Shown: positions 28,632 through 38,661, numbered from the stretch's first letter. The stretch: DNA of 64,000 nucleotides from Halalkalibacter hemicellulosilyticusJCM 9152 (GCF_000513115.1 NZ_BAUU01000001.1:124001-188000), one strand, 5' to 3'. Translations and numbers: made by a program. The notes: a model not told the origin generated them from the sequence alone.

Positions 28632-29488
28632 AGGTTCACCTCTTTTCTATTTAAATACCTAAAGATTGGATAGACGATGACAGCAACCATTAGGAATAGA
28701 ATGACGTTCCCAGCCGTTGAAAGGCCATAGAACCCTGCTTGATATTGTTTGTAGATAATCGAAGCAATTAAGTCAGAACTAAATCCAGGTCCCCCACCGG
28801 TCATGGCCCAAACAAGATCGAATGTACGAAGTCCACCAATTAAAGCCAAAATAATTACGGCATTTATGGCTGGTCTTGAAAGGGGTAAAGTAATATGCCA
28901 AAAAGCATTTACTTTATTTCCTCCATCTACTTGATGTGCTTCATAATAATCTTTCGGAATTGACATCATCCCAGCAATGAAAATAACCGTAGCTATGCCT
29001 ACTCCTTTCCAAACATCAACTAATGCAACAGAATAGATAGCTAAATTTGGATTCCCTAACCAATCCGGGCCATTAATCCCTATAAAGGCAAGAGATTGAT
29101 TAATTAACCCTTGCGATGGATGCATTAACACACTAAATGCGATACCGACTGCAATAGTACTTACTAAAACTGGGAAAAATACAGTGGAACGGATGAGTCG
29201 TTTCGTTTTTATTTGTGATGTTAAAAATACAGCAAAAAGCAATCCGAATACGACCTTTAATCCTGCTGTTAAAAAAGCAAAGACAAATGTATTTTTGAAA
29301 CCGATCATTAGAGAAGATTCTTCAAAAAACATTCTAAAATTTGTTAGGCCAATCCATTCCCAATCTGTTAATGTCCATCGTGTGAAACTAAAGAAAAAAG
29401 ACACAGCAGTTGGGTATAAAAATAATAAAGCATATATAAGACCAGCAGGAATTAACAAAGCATAGCTATATACTTTATTTATTTTCAT
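28628..29488 (-). CDS. CUT1 sugar ABC transporter permease, MalF/MsmF type
   Basis: 286-residue permease. N-terminal segment YALLIPAGLIYALLFLYPTAVSFFFSFTRWTL, loop EAHQVDGGNKVNAFWHITLPL and the MalF-type motif TGGGPGFSSDLIASIIYKQYQ. It is separated from the upstream binding-protein gene by a hairpin at 29518-29550 and overlaps the next permease. Confidence 0.92.
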   Translation of the reverse strand: MKINKVYSYALLIPAGLIYALLFLYPTAVSFFFSFTRWTLTDWEWIGLTNFRMFFEESSLMIGFKNTFVFAFLTAGLKVVFGLLFAVFLTSQIKTKRLIRSTVFFPVLVSTIAVGIAFSVLMHPSQGLINQSLAFIGINGPDWLGNPNLAIYSVALVDVWKGVGIATVIFIAGMMSIPKDYYEAHQVDGGNKVNAFWHITLPLSRPAINAVIILALIGGLRTFDLVWAMTGGGPGFSSDLIASIIYKQYQAGFYGLSTAGNVILFLMVAVIVYPIFRYLNRKEVNL

Positions 29489-29517
29489 TGTTCTCTCCCC
29501 CTTATTTCTTAATAGAA

Positions 29518-29550
29518 AAGCCCTGTTAAAAAAGCAATATAACAGGGCTT
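29518..29550 (-). terminator. Attenuator-type hairpin after the binding-protein gene
   Basis: AAGCCCTGTTA pairs with TAACAGGGCTT (29518-29528 with 29540-29550); in the coding direction TTTTC follows. It lies between binding protein and permease, so partial termination would raise the binding protein above the permeases. Confidence 0.7.
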
Positions 29551-29573
29551 ATTCTATATTTAATCAAAAAACC

Positions 29574-30905
29574 TTATTCCCAACCTTCTAAATTTAACTG
29601 TTGTGCTTGTCTTTCGACATCACGATCATAATTTGTGGCAGCTTCTTCAGGTGTTACCATCCCTAATCCAACTTCTACTGTAATTTGTTCTAAATTTGGC
29701 CCTTTAAGAGGGGAAATAAATTCAAGTGCAGGTGCTGCTTTCCCTTCATCAATGTAGGGAACCATTTCTTTTACCGCCTCGTATGAATCTTCAGGTAAAT
29801 CAACACCTGACACCATGTAAGGACCATCAGCTTGCATAACAGACATATACGTTGTTAAACCTTCTTCAGATACGAAATATTCAATCCATTGCTTTGCTTC
29901 TTCCGCATGCTCTGAATCTTTATTAACATAGATTCCATCTGGTAACCATAACGTAATACCATGATTATCAGGATCGTCTCCAGGTAGTCCGAAGAAACCT
30001 ATATTTTCAATTTCATCTGGAAAAGTATTTCTAATCTCAGCTAAAGGAAATGTATGCATTGGATAATGTGCAGCTTCACCATTGGCTAGCATAGCTAGTG
30101 CATCCTCGTAACCTGTCGAAGATTGCTCATTATTAAAATGCCCTCGCTGTAATAATTCTTGTAACTTCTCAAAGCTTCTTAATGCAAGTGGAGTGTCTGC
30201 AATTTTAGCTTCATTATTTGTAAAATTGTTTGCAAAATCAGGATCTACTGAATGAATGTTGTAATAATCTGCTAAAAATAAGAGCTGAGATGTCCATGTA
30301 TCACGATAAGATGCTATTACAGGTGTAATACCGGCTTCGCTAATGATATCGTTATTTTCTAAAAATTCATCCCAAGTTGTCGGAACTTCTAAGCCTAACT
30401 CTTCATAAACGGCTCTGTTATAGAGCAATCCCCCTGCTGCAGCACTTGTTGACGGGATACCATAAATAGCATCTCCTACCGAAACAGCTTCGGTATATAC
30501 ATCTTCTAAATTATGAGTGAATTCTTCACCAGATAGATCTACGAAGTATTCTTCTGGATTTAATGCTTTAAAGAGTGAGCCGGAATTATAGGCAAGTAAA
30601 TCTGTCATATCGCCAGTTGCTAACCTCGTTTTGACAAGGTTATCACCTTCTGATCCACCTGGTCTTAATTCAATATCGGTTTTAATATTGTATAACTCTT
30701 CAATTTCTGCTGCTACAGCTTCAATCCCATCTAATACGGTTTGATTACCAACTAAAAGTGAAAGTGTCACGGGTTCATTTGATTCTGTTTCACTGTCATT
30801 ATCACCTGAAGCACCTGTGTCTGAATCATTGTCACCACACGCTGCCATAGATAATAGTAATAAGACTGCTACACCTAACAACCACTGATTTTTTAATAAA
30901 GTCAT
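29574..30905 (-). CDS. CUT1 extracellular sugar-binding lipoprotein
   Basis: 443-residue binding protein. Signal peptide with lipobox MAAC (Cys23), acidic linker (GDNDSDTGASGDNDSETES), then a cluster-B sugar-binding fold (VTLSLLVGNQTVLDGIEAVAAEIEELYNIKTDIELRPGG; TWDEFLENNDIISEAGITPVIASYRDTWTSQ). AAGGGGG precedes ATG. A cre-like site lies 37 bp upstream and the operon is preceded by a YesM/YesN pair in the same direction. Ligand presumed rhamno-oligosaccharide. Confidence 0.92.
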   Translation of the reverse strand: MTLLKNQWLLGVAVLLLLSMAACGDNDSDTGASGDNDSETESNEPVTLSLLVGNQTVLDGIEAVAAEIEELYNIKTDIELRPGGSEGDNLVKTRLATGDMTDLLAYNSGSLFKALNPEEYFVDLSGEEFTHNLEDVYTEAVSVGDAIYGIPSTSAAAGGLLYNRAVYEELGLEVPTTWDEFLENNDIISEAGITPVIASYRDTWTSQLLFLADYYNIHSVDPDFANNFTNNEAKIADTPLALRSFEKLQELLQRGHFNNEQSSTGYEDALAMLANGEAAHYPMHTFPLAEIRNTFPDEIENIGFFGLPGDDPDNHGITLWLPDGIYVNKDSEHAEEAKQWIEYFVSEEGLTTYMSVMQADGPYMVSGVDLPEDSYEAVKEMVPYIDEGKAAPALEFISPLKGPNLEQITVEVGLGMVTPEEAATNYDRDVERQAQQLNLEGWE

Positions 30906-30941
30906 TTTCTTACCCCCTTATTTTTTCTTACACCTTTATTT

Positions 30942-30955
30942 TAAAAGCGCTTACA
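30942..30955. promoter_or_regulatory. cre-like site before the binding-protein gene
   Basis: On the - strand TGTAAGCGCTTTTA matches TGWAARCGYTWNCW at 13 of 14 positions. Position close to the gene start suggests CcpA roadblock or promoter repression. Confidence 0.6.
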
Positions 30956-30986
30956 ACGATAAAAAACCTATCTATTTCACAAAAAC

Positions 30987-31013
30987 AGGGGGGGATTTTT
31001 ACAAATCCCTCCC
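30987..31013 (-). terminator. Terminator after the YesN-type regulator
   Basis: On the - strand GGGAGGGATTT pairs with AAATCCCCCCC, followed after two bases by TTTTT. It separates the regulator pair from the importer genes, which therefore need their own promoter. Confidence 0.75.
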
Positions 31014-31029
31014 ATCCGATTCGTGCGCA

Positions 31030-32505
31030 TCACTTACTTTTTATATGCTCCTTATACAATTTAGGAGTCATTCCGGTCATTTTTTTAAATACCTCTCTAA
31101 AATGTTTAGGGTCATGATAACCAACTAATTCTCCGACCTCAGCTGTACGTGTTAATCCACTTTCAAATAATTCTTTTGCTTTCTCAATGCGTACTTGAGA
31201 TAAGTATTCAGAAAATGTACAATTTGTTTGTCTTTTGAATTCTTGTGATAAATAGCTTAAACTGACATGATGATCTTCTGCAAATTGTTGAAATGTAATA
31301 CTATTGGCATAATCGTATTCAATCCATTTTTTAATTTTAGGAATAAGATGCTTTGGCGCACTATCATCAATATGAATGTATGATTCAATGTTACGTAGCA
31401 TATTCGTTATCCACTTTTCCAACTCGGCATATGTAGAAAGGCGATTTAGACTGTCAAGCTGAAGGTCAACATCAAATTGAATTTTAATATTCATCGCTTT
31501 TTCTAAATTAAGGGCTAATGCATAATACATATCAATTAAAAATTGAAACAGTTGTTGCTGTGAAATCTTTAAGAGTGTTATTTTACTCATTAATTGTTGA
31601 ATTTGCTGTTCAGCTGAGCCAAACTGACCAGCTTTTAATTGCTTTTCCAATAAACGAACAATATCCCATACAGGAGTTAATGATGGATCTTCTTGTTGAT
31701 TTTGTTCATTTACAAAGCTCGAATGGCCAAAATGCTTATGTTGTTCCAACATTTGATGCACTTTCAGGAAACCGTGATTTAATGTTTCTTTTTCAGATTT
31801 ATTGTATATAGCCATATGGATCTGTGAAAAGGAAGCCAGTTCTTTATATAATGAACGTAGGGAGTGATCTTCTTGAAAGTGATTTAGAATGATCAACTTT
31901 CTACGTTCATCTATTGATAAATAGTAGTCATTTCTATTTATAAAAGATTCTACTTTACTTTTGAGCAATTGCTGATCAATATTTGGAGGTGTTTTCCAAT
32001 TTTTAGACAATAAATAAATGATGGTCAAAGATTGCCGTTCTAAATGTTGATCTTCTTCATCAACATGTTCAGATGATTTAAAAAGTAAATTTCGAATCGA
32101 CCATTCTTGTTTGTTTTCTTCATCTTTTTGTTTTTCTTGGATTTTCACTAAAACTCTATCGATCGTTTCAAATAATAACTCTTTTCTTATCGGCTTTAAT
32201 ATATAGTCTGCAACACCTAGCTTGATCCCGCTTTTCGCATAGTCAAATGTGTCATGAACAGTTAAGAGGACACATTCAATTTGGTCGTCGATTTTCTTTA
32301 CGTGGCTGACAAAATCAAGGCCACTCATCCCTGGCATTGTAATGTCTGTTATGACTAAGTCTGGTTTTTCTTTTTTTAATGCGTCAACAGCAGAGAGTGC
32401 ATTTTCAAAATAAGAGATGGAGTGATTTGATTCATATGCTTTTAATAATGTTTGTAGTTCTGCTAAAGCCCAGTATTCATCTTCTATAATAAAAATATTC
32501 ATCAT
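31030..32505 (-). CDS. YesN-type response regulator with AraC DNA-binding domain
   Basis: 491-residue regulator. The N-terminal receiver (MNIFIIEDEYWALAELQTLL, phospho-acceptor Asp in PDLVITDITMPGMSG near residue 56, ADYILKPIRKELL) is followed by a helical linker and a C-terminal AraC domain (ITFQQFAEDHHVSLSYLSQEFKRQTNCTFSEYLSQ, VGELVGYHDPKHFREVFKKMTGMTPKLYKEH). It overlaps its kinase gene by 4 nt. Expected to activate the adjacent importer and rhamnosidase genes. Confidence 0.92.
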   Translation of the reverse strand: MMNIFIIEDEYWALAELQTLLKAYESNHSISYFENALSAVDALKKEKPDLVITDITMPGMSGLDFVSHVKKIDDQIECVLLTVHDTFDYAKSGIKLGVADYILKPIRKELLFETIDRVLVKIQEKQKDEENKQEWSIRNLLFKSSEHVDEEDQHLERQSLTIIYLLSKNWKTPPNIDQQLLKSKVESFINRNDYYLSIDERRKLIILNHFQEDHSLRSLYKELASFSQIHMAIYNKSEKETLNHGFLKVHQMLEQHKHFGHSSFVNEQNQQEDPSLTPVWDIVRLLEKQLKAGQFGSAEQQIQQLMSKITLLKISQQQLFQFLIDMYYALALNLEKAMNIKIQFDVDLQLDSLNRLSTYAELEKWITNMLRNIESYIHIDDSAPKHLIPKIKKWIEYDYANSITFQQFAEDHHVSLSYLSQEFKRQTNCTFSEYLSQVRIEKAKELFESGLTRTAEVGELVGYHDPKHFREVFKKMTGMTPKLYKEHIKSK

Positions 32506-34297
32506 TTTGATCCTTTCCTATTAAATGGTAATTGAATCGTTACTTTTGTACCTTCATTTTCTTTGCTCACTACTTGTAGTTGATAGCGAGCCCCGTACAT
32601 GAGACGTAATCGTTGAGATACGTTTGTTAACCCAACGCCTGAATCATTTGTTTCAATGATCTTTCGATTAAGTTGTCTATTTAAAAGTTGTAATTTATCT
32701 TCTGAGATACCAGCTCCATTATCAATAACAGTAATATATATGGTTTGTTCTTTTTGGAAGGCTGTTATCGTGACGAGACCATTTTCTTGAATATCTTTCA
32801 ATCCATGGTTTACAGCATTTTCAACTAATGGCTGAATCATTAACTTCGGTATACTTGCTTGTTTAACTTGTTCCGTCATATTGACTTGGAGACGATAACG
32901 GTTTCGGAAGCGGTGCTGCTGGATGCGCATATAATTCTCTATATGGTTAATTTCTTCGAGCAAGGTCACTTCTTTGTCTAAATCTTTCATTGAATATTTA
33001 AATAGATCTGATAATGCCTCTGAAATCTCTGCTACTTCCTCCACACCTTTCACACGACTAATGGACTTCATAATATTCAATGTATTGTAAAGAAAATGTG
33101 GATTAATTTGTGATTGAAGGGCGGATATTTTTGCATTCTTTTCTGTAATACTTGATTCGTAAACTTCCGAAATAAGTTTGTGAATACTATTTAACATATT
33201 GTTATAAACCTTACTAAAACATCGATTTCAGGGTTTTGGGTTTCTTTCATATGAGCGGATAGATTTCCTCGTTCCACTCGTTTCATTTTATTCATTAGTT
33301 TGGCAAAAGGACGTGTGATTCCATAGGATAAATAATAAGAAATTAAGGCAATGATTGTAATTGTTATAACACCTGTTATAACTACGAAAAATAAGATTTG
33401 CTTTTGTTCAAAAACGATAAAATCGTTTTCAATTAAAACGAGCATATTCCAATTTGTAAAATCAGAATAGTTATCTGTATAAAGGAAGCGCGATGATTGC
33501 CAGTTGATGACGCCATCATTTAAATGTTGACTACTGTTAATGGCTGTTGCTAATTCTTGAGATTGTTGTCCTATTAGTTGATTATTTTGATCATAGATCA
33601 CATTCATATCGTCATCAACAACTATAACACGCATATGTTCTTCTAATTCTTCTACATTTTCAATTTCTAACAATTCCTCAAAAACGGTTAAATCAATATC
33701 AATTTTAATGGAACCGATCTTGTTACGTTGCGGAATTTCATACACATGTCTCACGAGTGAGACAATATGCTCTACCCCTTCATCTGGTGGAGAAGGGGTG
33801 GTTGTTGGTAATAACGTAAAATCAATCTTATCCATTTCATTTAATTGAAGCATCCATTCGTGTGGTTGAGTGTCATATCGAATTGACAAATTACGGTGAT
33901 TTCTATAATCAAATACTGTACCGGTATTTGTATATAACTCAACACCTACGACCCAATCATGTGGATATACGAAAGTGAATAATCGAGGGTATAAAACATT
34001 TCGTATAGTAATGTCATTATAAAGGATACTTTCTTCATAATTTGACAAAGTTGTTTGAATAGTAGAGTCGGTAAAAATGGCCATAGACAGGCGTTCGATA
34101 TCTTCAAAATACATATCAATTGTTCGAGAAAACTGAGTTGTCAAAACTTTCGACATGGACTGTGTTTGGTTTTTCATCTCATTAACATTTGTTACATACA
34201 TCAACACACCAATAACAGTAATGACAATAACGTATGTAAAGGCAAAAGTAATAAAAATTTTATTTTTTATCGTTAATTTATGAAAGAAGCTTTTCAT
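32502..34297 (-). CDS. YesM-type sensor histidine kinase (frameshifted)
   Basis: About 598 residues when repaired. Two membrane segments flank a large extracellular sensor region (about residues 35-285), followed by a HAMP domain (ITRPFAKLMNKMKRVERGNLSAHM), a His_kinase domain with the H-box INPHFLYNTLN and an ATPase domain (LVENAVNHGL, DNGAGIS, GVGLTNVSQRLRLMYG). The frame is lost near 33206 (AAA on the + strand); one extra T on the coding strand restores ..VLVRFYNNMLNSIHKLISEVYESS. AAGGGGTGA precedes the ATG. Partner of the regulator at 31030. Confidence 0.9.
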
Positions 34298-34627
34298 TAG
34301 GTCACCCCTTATTATGTGAAACGTAAATTTGTTTATAACTCCACTTCACGTTGTTTAAGAAAATCCTCAAATTATAACTTCTAACGTGACGTTATATAAT
34401 AGCGGTTTCATATCGTGGTAGATAGAACTATAAGGTATTCCATTAAAGCTCCTTTATTAAGACTTGATTATAATCTATTAACAGGCTGGGAAACAAATTT
34501 TTTATTAAACGCCCGTGGTTATACAGTGTAAATAGTGGAGTTACTACTAAGTTTAAAAGAGAGTATCGCAGTTGTGGTTTTGGCTAACACCTGAATATTG
34601 TCTACCCTAACTGAAGAATGACTCGTT

Positions 34628-34641
34628 TTCAAGCGCTTACA
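34628..34641. promoter_or_regulatory. cre-like site upstream of the CUT2 importer
   Basis: On the - strand TGTAAGCGCTTGAA matches the cre consensus at 13 of 14 positions. A weaker cre-like or dyad element (TGAAAGCGTATACGTTCA) follows at 34701-34718. The rest of the 490-bp gap 34298-34788 shows no gene. Confidence 0.55.
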
Positions 34642-34659
34642 TAAGCAATACAATGACAT

Positions 34660-34696
34660 TAAATAAATGATCTGAAGCAGAGAGCTCATTTATTTA
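34660..34696. promoter_or_regulatory. 11-bp inverted repeat upstream of the CUT2 importer
   Basis: TAAATAAATGA (34660-34670) and TCATTTATTTA (34686-34696) are perfect inverted copies spaced by 15 bp, between two cre-like elements. It could be an operator for the AraC-type regulator at 41473 or the ROK protein, or an RNA stem; nothing decides. Confidence 0.4.
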
Positions 34697-34788
34697 CAAA
34701 TGAAAGCGTATACGTTCATGTGGTAGTAAGAGGGTTCTTGCTCTGAGTAAAGATCAAATGAACGAAAATGAAAAAGGGGAGAAGACCG

Positions 34789-35790
34789 ATGAAGAAGTTA
34801 TGGATGATTGTTTCACTTGCACTGATGATGATCTTAGTAGCATGTGGAGAGAATGATGATGCAAGTACAGAACCTGTTGAGGATGAAAATAGCACTGGTG
34901 GCGAAGAAGTAACGGATGAAGGAACAACCAGTGAGGGTGGCGTAATCGGTATGTCCGTTCTTGATTTAGGAAATCCGTTCTTTGTTCAGTTAACAGAAGC
35001 GGTAGCTGATTTAGCGGGTGAGCATGGTTATACAGTTAACGTAAATGACCCAAGAGATGATGTGAACTCGCAGGTTGATGCGATTCAAAACTTCATTTCA
35101 CAGGGTGTAGACGCGATTATCGTAACAGCGACGGACCAAGAAGTTATTAATGAAGCGATACAAGATGCGAAGGATGCTGGTATCCCAGTAATTGCTCATA
35201 CGACAAAGCTAGATAATGCGGATGCGTGGGTAGGAGCAGATGAGTATTCTATGGGTTGGGCTTTAGGTATCCAAGCTGGTGAATGGATTTTAGAAACACA
35301 TGAAGGACAAGGTGGAGTCGGGATCTTGAACTTCGACCAAATTGAGCAGGTTATTCAACGTAAGCAAGGAATTATTGATGGAATTCATGAACATGCACCA
35401 GATGTCGAGGTTGTCGGCGATCAACAAGCCGGAGATCCGAATAGTGGTTACGATGTGACAGAAGGGTTCTTACAAGCGAATCCAGATATGATTGGTGTGT
35501 TTGGAATTAATGATGGTGGAGCGTTAGGAGCGTATAATGCAGCTGTTGGTGCAGGTAAGGATAGTGACGTGTTTGCAGTTGGTGGAATTGATGCGGTTCC
35601 TGAAGCGGTAGAAGCAATTCGTGAAGGTGGAATTTATAAATTTACTGTTGATCAACAGCCGTTTGCAACAGGTGAATCTCTAGTAGATATTGCGATGGCG
35701 CTTATAAATGGCGAAGACTTTGATGCAGAAGTTGAAATTGAAGTAAAAGGTGTTAATGATTCAAACATTGCACAGTTTGATCAAGAGTAA
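34789..35790 (+). CDS. CUT2 (ribose/xylose-type) sugar-binding lipoprotein
   Basis: 333-residue periplasmic-binding-protein-type-1 lipoprotein. Lipobox LVAC, an acidic linker rich in E, D and T, then the fold GVIGMSVLDLGNPFFVQLTEAVADLAGEHGYTV, GVDAIIVTATDQEVINEAIQDAKDAGIPVIAH and GVFGINDGGALGAYNAAVGAGK. ATG 34789 follows AAAAGGGGAG with 7-nt spacing; an in-frame ATG at 34768 precedes the ribosome site. First gene of an RbsBAC/XylFGH-like operon. Sugar not determinable; a pentose or rhamnose is likely. Confidence 0.9.
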   Translation: MKKLWMIVSLALMMILVACGENDDASTEPVEDENSTGGEEVTDEGTTSEGGVIGMSVLDLGNPFFVQLTEAVADLAGEHGYTVNVNDPRDDVNSQVDAIQNFISQGVDAIIVTATDQEVINEAIQDAKDAGIPVIAHTTKLDNADAWVGADEYSMGWALGIQAGEWILETHEGQGGVGILNFDQIEQVIQRKQGIIDGIHEHAPDVEVVGDQQAGDPNSGYDVTEGFLQANPDMIGVFGINDGGALGAYNAAVGAGKDSDVFAVGGIDAVPEAVEAIREGGIYKFTVDQQPFATGESLVDIAMALINGEDFDAEVEIEVKGVNDSNIAQFDQE

Positions 35791-35801
35791 GACCAAAGGT
35801 G

Positions 35802-35835
35802 GGGAATCCAGATCAAGGGTTCCCTCAGCCTTTTT
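35802..35835 (+). terminator. Attenuator-type hairpin between binding protein and ATPase
   Basis: GGGAATCC (35802-35809) pairs with GGGTTCCC (35817-35824, one G-U), then after six bases TTTTT (35831-35835). Placement suggests partial termination. Confidence 0.6.
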
Positions 35836-35860
35836 ATTGAATCAAGAGGTGATCATACAG

Positions 35861-37366
35861 ATGACAAAACGAGTGATTGAAGTCAAAAATATTGTGAAGA
35901 GGTATCCAGGAACGACAGCATTAAGTGGAGTGACGATGAGTATCCAAGAGGGCGAGGTTCATACGATTGCCGGTGAGAATGGAGCGGGAAAATCAACATT
36001 GATGAAAATTTTAGCAGGGGCGATTTCACCGACAGAAGGCACAGTGAAAATTGGTGGAACGGTCATTGAAGAATTTTCTCCTAAAGTTTCAGCTGATAAA
36101 GGAATCGGAATTATTTATCAAGAGTTTAATTTAGTTCCGCATTTAACAGTAGAAGAGAACATTATGCTTGGAAAAGAGTATCGACGTGGTTTATTTGTTC
36201 AGAAGCAGAAGAACGTTGAGACGACAAAGCTTGCGTTAAAAAGGATTGGTGCTCATTTTTCTCCGAAAACGACTGTGAAAGATTTAGGAGTAGCAGAACA
36301 ACAGTTGGTAGAGATTGCGAAGTCGATTTCACAAGAAGTGAACGTTTTGATCATGGATGAGCCTACAGCAGCTTTAACGGAAGAAGAAGTGAAAAAGCTA
36401 TTTCAATTAATCGAGCAATTAAAAAATGAAGGTGTTGCGATCATTTATATTTCGCATAAGTTCGATGAGATGTTTGAGATTTCAGATCGTATAACGGTCT
36501 TACGGGATGGAGAATATATCGCCACAAAATCGATTGATGAATTAGATCATGATAAATTGATTCAGCTAATGGTTGGACGCGAGCTAGAAATGTCTACGAA
36601 AACATCTGTTGCACAAGACGATATCATCCTCAAAGTGGAGAATCTTAGCTCAGAGGATAAAATTTCAAATGTGTCCTTTGAGCTAAGAAAAGGAGAAGTG
36701 TTTGGGGTAGCGGGTCTGCTTGGATCTGGTCGTACGGAATTAGCGAAAACGTTATTTGGTGTTTATCCGATTACAGGTGGTTCCTTTACGATTGATGGAG
36801 AAAAGGTTGAAAACGTTAAGTCGCCAGAACATGCGATTAAGTTAGGGATTGGGTTGATTCCAGAGGACCGTAAGCAAGAAGGGTTAGTATTAGATCAAGA
36901 CTGTGTCAAAAATATTATTCTGCCATCGGTTAAGAAGTTTGCAAAGGGGTTATTTCTTGATGGGAAAAAGGAAAAACACGTGACAGCTAATTACAAAGAG
37001 AAGCTTCGCATTAAATATTATAATGGACAACTGGCAGGACAGTTATCTGGTGGGAATCAACAGAAGCTAGTCATCGCGAAAACATTAGCAACGAATGTGG
37101 ATCTACTTATCTTTGATGAACCGACAAGAGGGGTCGACATTGGTGCTAAGCAAGAAATTTATAATTTAATGAATCAATTGTTAAGTGAAGGGAAGTCCAT
37201 TATTATGATCTCTTCTGAAATGCCAGAATTACTAAATCTATCGGATCGAATAGCGGTCATGTGTGAAGGAAAAATGGCTGGGATCCTCTCACAAGAAGAA
37301 GCAACGCAAGAGAAAATCTTACAATTAGCAGCAGGTTTAGAGTTTAATAATGAGGTGAAATCATGA
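35861..37366 (+). CDS. CUT2 sugar ABC transporter ATPase, RbsA/XylG type
   Basis: 501-residue tandem ATPase. Domain 1: Walker A GENGAGKST, signature-like LGVAEQQLVEIAKS, Walker B VLIMDEPTAAL. Domain 2: degenerate Walker A GLLGSGRTE, signature LSGGNQQK, Walker B LLIFDEPTRGVD. ATG 35861 follows AGAGGTGA with 8-nt spacing; the longer in-frame extension has no ribosome site and starts inside the binding-protein gene. It overlaps the permease by 4 nt. Confidence 0.95.
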   Translation: MTKRVIEVKNIVKRYPGTTALSGVTMSIQEGEVHTIAGENGAGKSTLMKILAGAISPTEGTVKIGGTVIEEFSPKVSADKGIGIIYQEFNLVPHLTVEENIMLGKEYRRGLFVQKQKNVETTKLALKRIGAHFSPKTTVKDLGVAEQQLVEIAKSISQEVNVLIMDEPTAALTEEEVKKLFQLIEQLKNEGVAIIYISHKFDEMFEISDRITVLRDGEYIATKSIDELDHDKLIQLMVGRELEMSTKTSVAQDDIILKVENLSSEDKISNVSFELRKGEVFGVAGLLGSGRTELAKTLFGVYPITGGSFTIDGEKVENVKSPEHAIKLGIGLIPEDRKQEGLVLDQDCVKNIILPSVKKFAKGLFLDGKKEKHVTANYKEKLRIKYYNGQLAGQLSGGNQQKLVIAKTLATNVDLLIFDEPTRGVDIGAKQEIYNLMNQLLSEGKSIIMISSEMPELLNLSDRIAVMCEGKMAGILSQEEATQEKILQLAAGLEFNNEVKS

Positions 37367-38355
37367 AAATAATCACAAATGAAAACAATCCTACACCGAC
37401 AAATGAAGCAAAATCAAATAAGCAGCTGTTTAAATTAAATCAAGAAATCATTTTATTTCTTGTTCTTATTGGATTGATTATTTTCTTTTCAGTGATGTCA
37501 ACGAGCTTTTTTACAACGGGGAACTTTATTAACATAACGAGACAAGTAGCGATGCTTGGAATTATTGCTGCCGGGATGGCTATGGTGCTATTGATTGGTG
37601 GAATAGATCTATCAGTAGCGTCAAATGTGGCACTAACAAGTGTATCGATGGGGATGCTTATTGCTGCTGGTGTTAATCCGTTTATTGCTATTTTAATAGG
37701 GATATCTATCGGAGTGTTAGTAGGGCTTATTAACGGATTAATTATTACTAAAGTTGGGATTCCGGCGTTGATTACCACGTTAGGGATGTTAACGATCGTA
37801 CGAGGTGTTACGTTTGTTATTACGGATGGATATCCTGTCTTTGGTTTCCCTGAAAGCATCCGTTGGTTCGGTACGGGATTTGTGATGGGGATTCCAGTCC
37901 CGGTTATTATGATGGTGCTCGTCTTTATTCTTGTGTACATTCTTCTATATAAAACGTATATTGGTCGACATATTTATGCTCTAGGCGGGAATGAAGAAGC
38001 GGCCCATTTATCGGGGATTAATACGAACAAAATTCAATTAATGGTTTATATGATGTCGGGTTTTTTCTGTTCTATTGCAGGTTTAATCTTACTTGGGCGC
38101 TTAAATTCGGGGCAACCAAATGCGCTACAAGGATTTGAGTTAGACGTAGTAACAGCGGTTGTGCTTGGTGGTGTGAGTATTTTCGGTGGTCAAGGTAAGT
38201 TAATTGGGGTTATTCTCGGTGTCTTAATTATGGGTGTGCTATCCAATGGGCTAGTTATTTTGAATGTCGGGGAATTCTATCAAATGGTTATTGTTGGTTC
38301 AGTCTTAATTATTGCTGTTGGAGCAGACCGGATTTTTAATAAGAAGAAAAAATAA
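37363..38355 (+). CDS. CUT2 sugar ABC transporter permease, RbsC/XylH type
   Basis: 330-residue permease with about eight to ten membrane segments. Family signatures: GMAMVLLIGGIDLSVASNVAL, GLINGLIITKVGIPALITTLGML, GRHIYALGGNEEAAHLSGI and VVTAVVLGGVSIFGGQGKLIG. Start ATG overlaps the ATPase stop (ATGA), so it is translationally coupled. Last gene of the importer; a repeat-rich gap follows. Confidence 0.95.
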   Translation: MKIITNENNPTPTNEAKSNKQLFKLNQEIILFLVLIGLIIFFSVMSTSFFTTGNFINITRQVAMLGIIAAGMAMVLLIGGIDLSVASNVALTSVSMGMLIAAGVNPFIAILIGISIGVLVGLINGLIITKVGIPALITTLGMLTIVRGVTFVITDGYPVFGFPESIRWFGTGFVMGIPVPVIMMVLVFILVYILLYKTYIGRHIYALGGNEEAAHLSGINTNKIQLMVYMMSGFFCSIAGLILLGRLNSGQPNALQGFELDVVTAVVLGGVSIFGGQGKLIGVILGVLIMGVLSNGLVILNVGEFYQMVIVGSVLIIAVGADRIFNKKKK

Positions 38356-38420
38356 ATGAACAAAGCAACAGGTAGGTAAGCAAGGGACTTACTTGGAGAC
38401 AGCTGTCACTCAAAGAAGAG

Positions 38421-38541
38421 TAATGGCTCCACTCGTTGCGCGCCACTCATCGCAATGCTTTCGAAATCAGGCAACGGCTACGCTCATTACTTAAAGCACA
38501 CTGAACAAGTAAAAAACGCACTTTTTCAGTGTGCTTCTTAC
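38421..38541 (+). repeat. Family C intergenic repeat with terminal hairpin
   Basis: Starts AATGGCTCCACTCGTTGC, has CAGGCAACGGC..GCTCATTACTTAAAG in the middle, and ends in a hairpin AAGCACACTGAA / TTCAGTGTGCTT (about 38493-38541) that may end the importer transcript. The same order of blocks occurs at 53641-53738 and on the - strand at 13591-13681. The remainder of 38356-38661 shows nothing else. Confidence 0.6.
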
Positions 38542-38661
38542 TTGTTGCTTTCTTTTCATTTAAAAGGAAAAGGATCCCTTTTATCACATCATTTGAATTT
38601 GTCAGCGAGTAGGGCAGGTTGTATGATAATAGTAGCTTTCAAACTAGATTGAGGTGAGTCC

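Noticed and set aside
38455-38652. 65-codon open frame after the CUT2 permease
   Set aside because: It is inside repeat C and its hairpin; composition is not coding-like.
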